Shown here: positions 62,701 to 64,000 of the stretch, piece by piece
How positions within the stretch are numbered: the stretch's first letter is position 1
Layout: each line of letters begins with the position of its first letter
The notes under the pieces: generated by a model
The model's database searches: none
What the model saw: only the letters and a program-made list of their open reading frames with translations
Told to the model about the DNA's origin: nothing
Assembly (NCBI RefSeq): GCF_014641615.1
Contig: NZ_BMIB01000004.1
Coordinates: forward strand, 434,001-498,000
DNA from: Filimonas zeae
Lineage (GTDB): Bacteria > Bacteroidota > Bacteroidia > Chitinophagales > Chitinophagaceae
DNA: 64,000 nt
Direction: 5' to 3'
Position numbers and translations under genes: made by a program

Positions 62701-63204
62701 TACTACCAGGGTTTTACTATTGTCCGGTGCGTTAATGGTAAACGCACCTATATTATTGGTGGTGGTGGCTACGTTGGTACCCTTTACCATTACCGTAGCG
62801 CCGGTAACAGGGTTGCCTTTATCATCCAATACCACGCCTTTCACCGGCTGGGCAGCGGGTGCTGCCGCAGATACTGTTTTCTTATTTAAGATTACGGTCT
62901 TATCCGCTTTGTTAACTACATAATTAAATCCGTTGGCAGTGAAGTTTTCTGCCAGTACCGTTTCCAGCGGGGCATTGGTATAAGCCACATCTACCTTTGG
63001 TGCATCGTTTAGTAAATCTGAATTGTAAATAAAATGGTACCCCGTATTCTCGTGCAGGGATACAATAAACTCCTTTAATGATTTCTGTCTGGCTTTAATA
63101 GTCACAGTTTGCGCAGTAGCTGCCACACTCAGCAGCCAGCAGGCAAGTGATAAAGCCAGCACGCGGCAAAAAGCACCATGACAAGTGAATCGTTTTGTAA
63201 CCAT
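59740..63204 (-). CDS. SusC/RagA-family TonB-dependent transducer-transporter with STN domain (locus 5)
   Basis: An outer-membrane importer and signal transducer of 1154 residues. After the signal (ending VAATAQ) comes an STN domain at about 32-110 (QTVTIKARQKSLKEFIVSLHE ... YVVNKADKTVILNKK). A carboxypeptidase-regulatory-like domain (VKGVVLDDKGNPVTGATVMV), VIVIGYGSQKKSNVSYAIA, the plug with IEVLKDAAAAAIYGSRGSNG, and a barrel ending LIVGVNLSF follow. It pairs with the fecR gene 131 bp upstream. The gap holds two hairpins (63257-63305). Confidence 0.96.
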   Translation of the reverse strand: MVTKRFTCHGAFCRVLALSLACWLLSVAATAQTVTIKARQKSLKEFIVSLHENTGYHFIYNSDLLNDAPKVDVAYTNAPLETVLAENFTANGFNYVVNKADKTVILNKKTVSAAAPAAQPVKGVVLDDKGNPVTGATVMVKGTNVATTTNNIGAFTINAPDNSKTLVVIYVGYETQEVPVTGSKVLNIVLKTNSTSLDSVIVIGYGSQKKSNVSYAIASLNSEAITDRAISRVDQALVGQIAGVNVKQTTGLPGKAFSIQVRGSGSISANTEPLYVLDGFPLGQSVQDGTGGFSGGNALDNINPDDIESIEVLKDAAAAAIYGSRGSNGVVLITTKKGKVGKARIQVSGSAGYNEANRKVDMLNGEEWADRATEMINAAYVSAYGSRGATAQDDRDKRISIIGANNISYIPDPRWAQPGHPGLRYVDWQDEIFRKGLQQNYQVSASGGSSNVNYFFSVNNIRQEGIVIGTSNNLYSARANVEANFNQKLKLGINLSPSYSLLRDPGVEGKDVIFHQALNMTPIVEDSAGLYTNTYGNNPYNWAVQFNSPVQKALNQVGETKRFRTVASVYGIYTIIKGLNFKTSVNVDFSNSNYTRYVPYTVSNLLNVRNSQTTVNTSGGYQTNNYQAFVNENTLNYTRNLTGGHNLNVLLGQSYNNFTSDNSAMNSVGGYTNAYVKTLNYAAGIQGRTSASQNILLSYFSRVQYAFRSKYLFSGSIRTDGSSRFGENTRWGVFPAASVAWKMSEEPFIRSIDKISDLKLRISYGVTGNNNIGDFSATATTASYGYVFGSTQAPAIGQAPNRLPNPNLKWEKSATTDIGLDVGLFKGRITASFDYYNRLTRNMLMNVAVPEVTGFQIALDNVGQVRNKGWEIQLSTKNIVIKQLQWTTNVQLAHNSNKVVALGSGQTQILVPSLYTTVANTVLKVGESINSIYVIKRIGTLTQDDINAKVARYGAQTVGDARYEDYDRNGIIDAGDRQVVGHPNPDYTWGVTNTLNYKGFDLRVLVQGQVGGSIYSILGRAVSQTGFGYIYNQLGDYRDRWRSPENPGSGVRDKAYSTFGSIVNTDWLYSSDYLRVRAITLGYDLKTLLKKAGVGSARMFVSLENFFGKDKYYGGANPESANTDLSGNGNYPQSGDYGGLPLAKSLIVGVNLSF

Positions 63205-63256
63205 GAGGCGTTAGTTTGAAAATTTGAACTTTTGTTTGCTTGATGGCCCCGACAGT

Positions 63257-63305
63257 TATTCCCTCACGGCAAGGGAATACCGCTCATGCTGTAGCAGACA
63301 GCATG
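63257..63305 (-). other. Two consecutive hairpins in the fecR-susC spacer of locus 5
   Basis: TATTCCCT / AGGGAATA (63257-63264, 63272-63279; 7-nt loop) and CATGCTGT / ACAGCATG (63285-63292, 63298-63305; 5-nt loop). No T tract follows either on the minus strand, so they look like mRNA structure elements between regulator and transporter genes rather than terminators. Confidence 0.5.
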
Positions 63306-63335
63306 AAAAGCCGGATGATGAATATGGGTTGAGAA

Positions 63336-64000
63336 TTATAGCACTATTACTTTTCCCGGCTGTAGCTTAAAATGAATCATGTTGGTTTGTTCCAGGCTTT
63401 TAAGCAGTCCTGCCAATCCTTTATCCATTGGGAAAGTGGCCCAGAATCGCTTATCTCTGTTACTGGTTTTAAATTCAACCGTTACATTATAGGCTCTGGC
63501 CACCTTTTTCATAATATCTTCTATGCGCTCGTCTTTAAAATAAAAAATGCCTTCTTTCCAGGCCAGAATGGCACTCAGGTCTGCCTGTTGCGTATGTAAG
63601 CCGGTGGTGGCAATATCATTTACCGCCATTTGTCCTGGTTTCATATCAGCCACCGCATTGCCTTTGCGTACCCTTACACGTCCTTCAGCCAGGGTAGTAA
63701 CTATCCGGCTGTCACCTGCATAGGCTTCCACGTTAAAATGGGTACCTAATACTTCAACTACCTGATTGCCGGTTATTACTTTAAAAGGCTGGCCTGCACG
63801 TGGGGCTACTTCAAAATAAGCTTCCCCGTTCAGTTCAATCACACGCTCCTTTCCATTAAAGGCAACGGGATATTGTAAAGTAGTGTGCGCATTCAGCCAT
63901 ACCTTACTACCATCGGGTAATACTATCTGGTAACGCTTGCCTCGGGGTACCGAAAGTGTATTATAAGCTACCGCAGCTGCTGCATCTGTGGCTGGCTGCT
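63336..64000 (-). CDS. FecR-family anti-sigma factor, 3' part (locus 5)
   Basis: The C-terminal 221 residues of a FecR protein; the rest, and presumably an ECF sigma gene, lie beyond the right edge. The frame is open to the edge, so the Met at 63842 is internal and not the start. Reading from the edge: YNTLSVPRGKRYQIVLPDGS (then KVWLNAHTTLQYP), LNGEAYFEVAPRAGQPFKV, VLGTHFNVEAYAGDSRIVTTLAEGRVRV (FecR domain), then FKDERIEDIMKKVARAYNVTVEF and FPMDKGLAGLLKSLEQ (DUF4974). It is on the same strand as the STN-SusC and fits the sigma-FecR-SusC order of loci 2 and 3. Confidence 0.94.
   Translation of the reverse strand, partial: QPATDAAAAVAYNTLSVPRGKRYQIVLPDGSKVWLNAHTTLQYPVAFNGKERVIELNGEAYFEVAPRAGQPFKVITGNQVVEVLGTHFNVEAYAGDSRIVTTLAEGRVRVRKGNAVADMKPGQMAVNDIATTGLHTQQADLSAILAWKEGIFYFKDERIEDIMKKVARAYNVTVEFKTSNRDKRFWATFPMDKGLAGLLKSLEQTNMIHFKLQPGKVIVL

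Noticed and set aside
63336-63842. A short 168-residue gene starting at Met 63842
   Set aside because: The same frame stays open to the window edge and the upstream residues match the FecR domain, so the Met is internal to a truncated FecR.
1-64000. tRNA, rRNA, riboswitch, insertion sequence, integrase, toxin-antitoxin or CRISPR features
   Set aside because: I looked for them on both strands and found no supporting sequence. In particular, no guanidine-type riboswitch was recognised before the SMR gene.

Overview
The window looks like a chromosomal segment of a free-living Bacteroidota bacterium, most likely of the Chitinophagaceae type (inference). The reasons are five SusC/SusD outer-membrane pairs, ECF-sigma/FecR regulator cassettes, lipoprotein signals ending in Cys, and promoter-like TAnnTTTG boxes in place of sigma-70 boxes. 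I see no tRNA, rRNA, IS element, phage gene or CRISPR array. Almost everything reads leftwards (minus strand).

Layout. (1) 1-3336: treZ and the 5' part of treY, making trehalose from maltodextrin or glycogen; the operon continues off the left edge. (2) 3509-11561, locus 1: SusC, SusD and a GH10 xylanase, with a divergent LacI-type regulator. A LacI-like operator overlaps the putative susC promoter, and two more copies lie behind the regulator gene. (3) 11706-13485: a collagen-like lipoprotein, a small EF-hand-like protein and a Rid-family protein. (4) 13789-22978, locus 2: sigma, FecR, STN-SusC, SusD and a GH3 glycosidase. (5) 23195-31355, locus 3: sigma, FecR, SusC without STN, SusD and a nucleotide pyrophosphatase/phosphodiesterase, followed by a separate secreted glycerophosphodiesterase (31529-32509). 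(6) 32661-42987: mixed housekeeping and stress genes, many as regulator/enzyme pairs (SDR/HxlR, SMR/Crp, AraC/NmrA-like), plus a DUF1349 protein, an O-antigen-ligase-like protein, a clan GH-A-like lipoprotein, a duplicated-module membrane protein, a VOC protein and an alpha/beta hydrolase. (7) 43097-52225, locus 4: SusC, SusD, two Cys-type sulfatases and a formylglycine-generating enzyme. (8) 52558-64000, locus 5: FecR (cut by the right edge), STN-SusC, SusD, GH97, GH78 and a PmoA-like protein.

How it works together. Each SusC/SusD pair should bind and import a different glycan or other polymer fragment, and the enzymes transcribed behind it should process that substrate. The predicted substrates are xylan (locus 1), beta-glucosides or beta-xylosides (locus 2), a phosphodiester-containing compound (locus 3), a sulfated compound (locus 4) and a rhamnose- and alpha-galactose/glucose-containing glycan (locus 5). 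Control differs by locus: a LacI repressor/activator (1), sigma/FecR cascades (2, 3, 5), and for locus 4 no protein regulator in view. Locus 4 instead has a good candidate for a cis-antisense small RNA, about 95 nt on the plus strand at 52238-52332, with its own promoter-like boxes and an intrinsic terminator. It lies over the untranslated leader of susC and is the most interesting new element I see.
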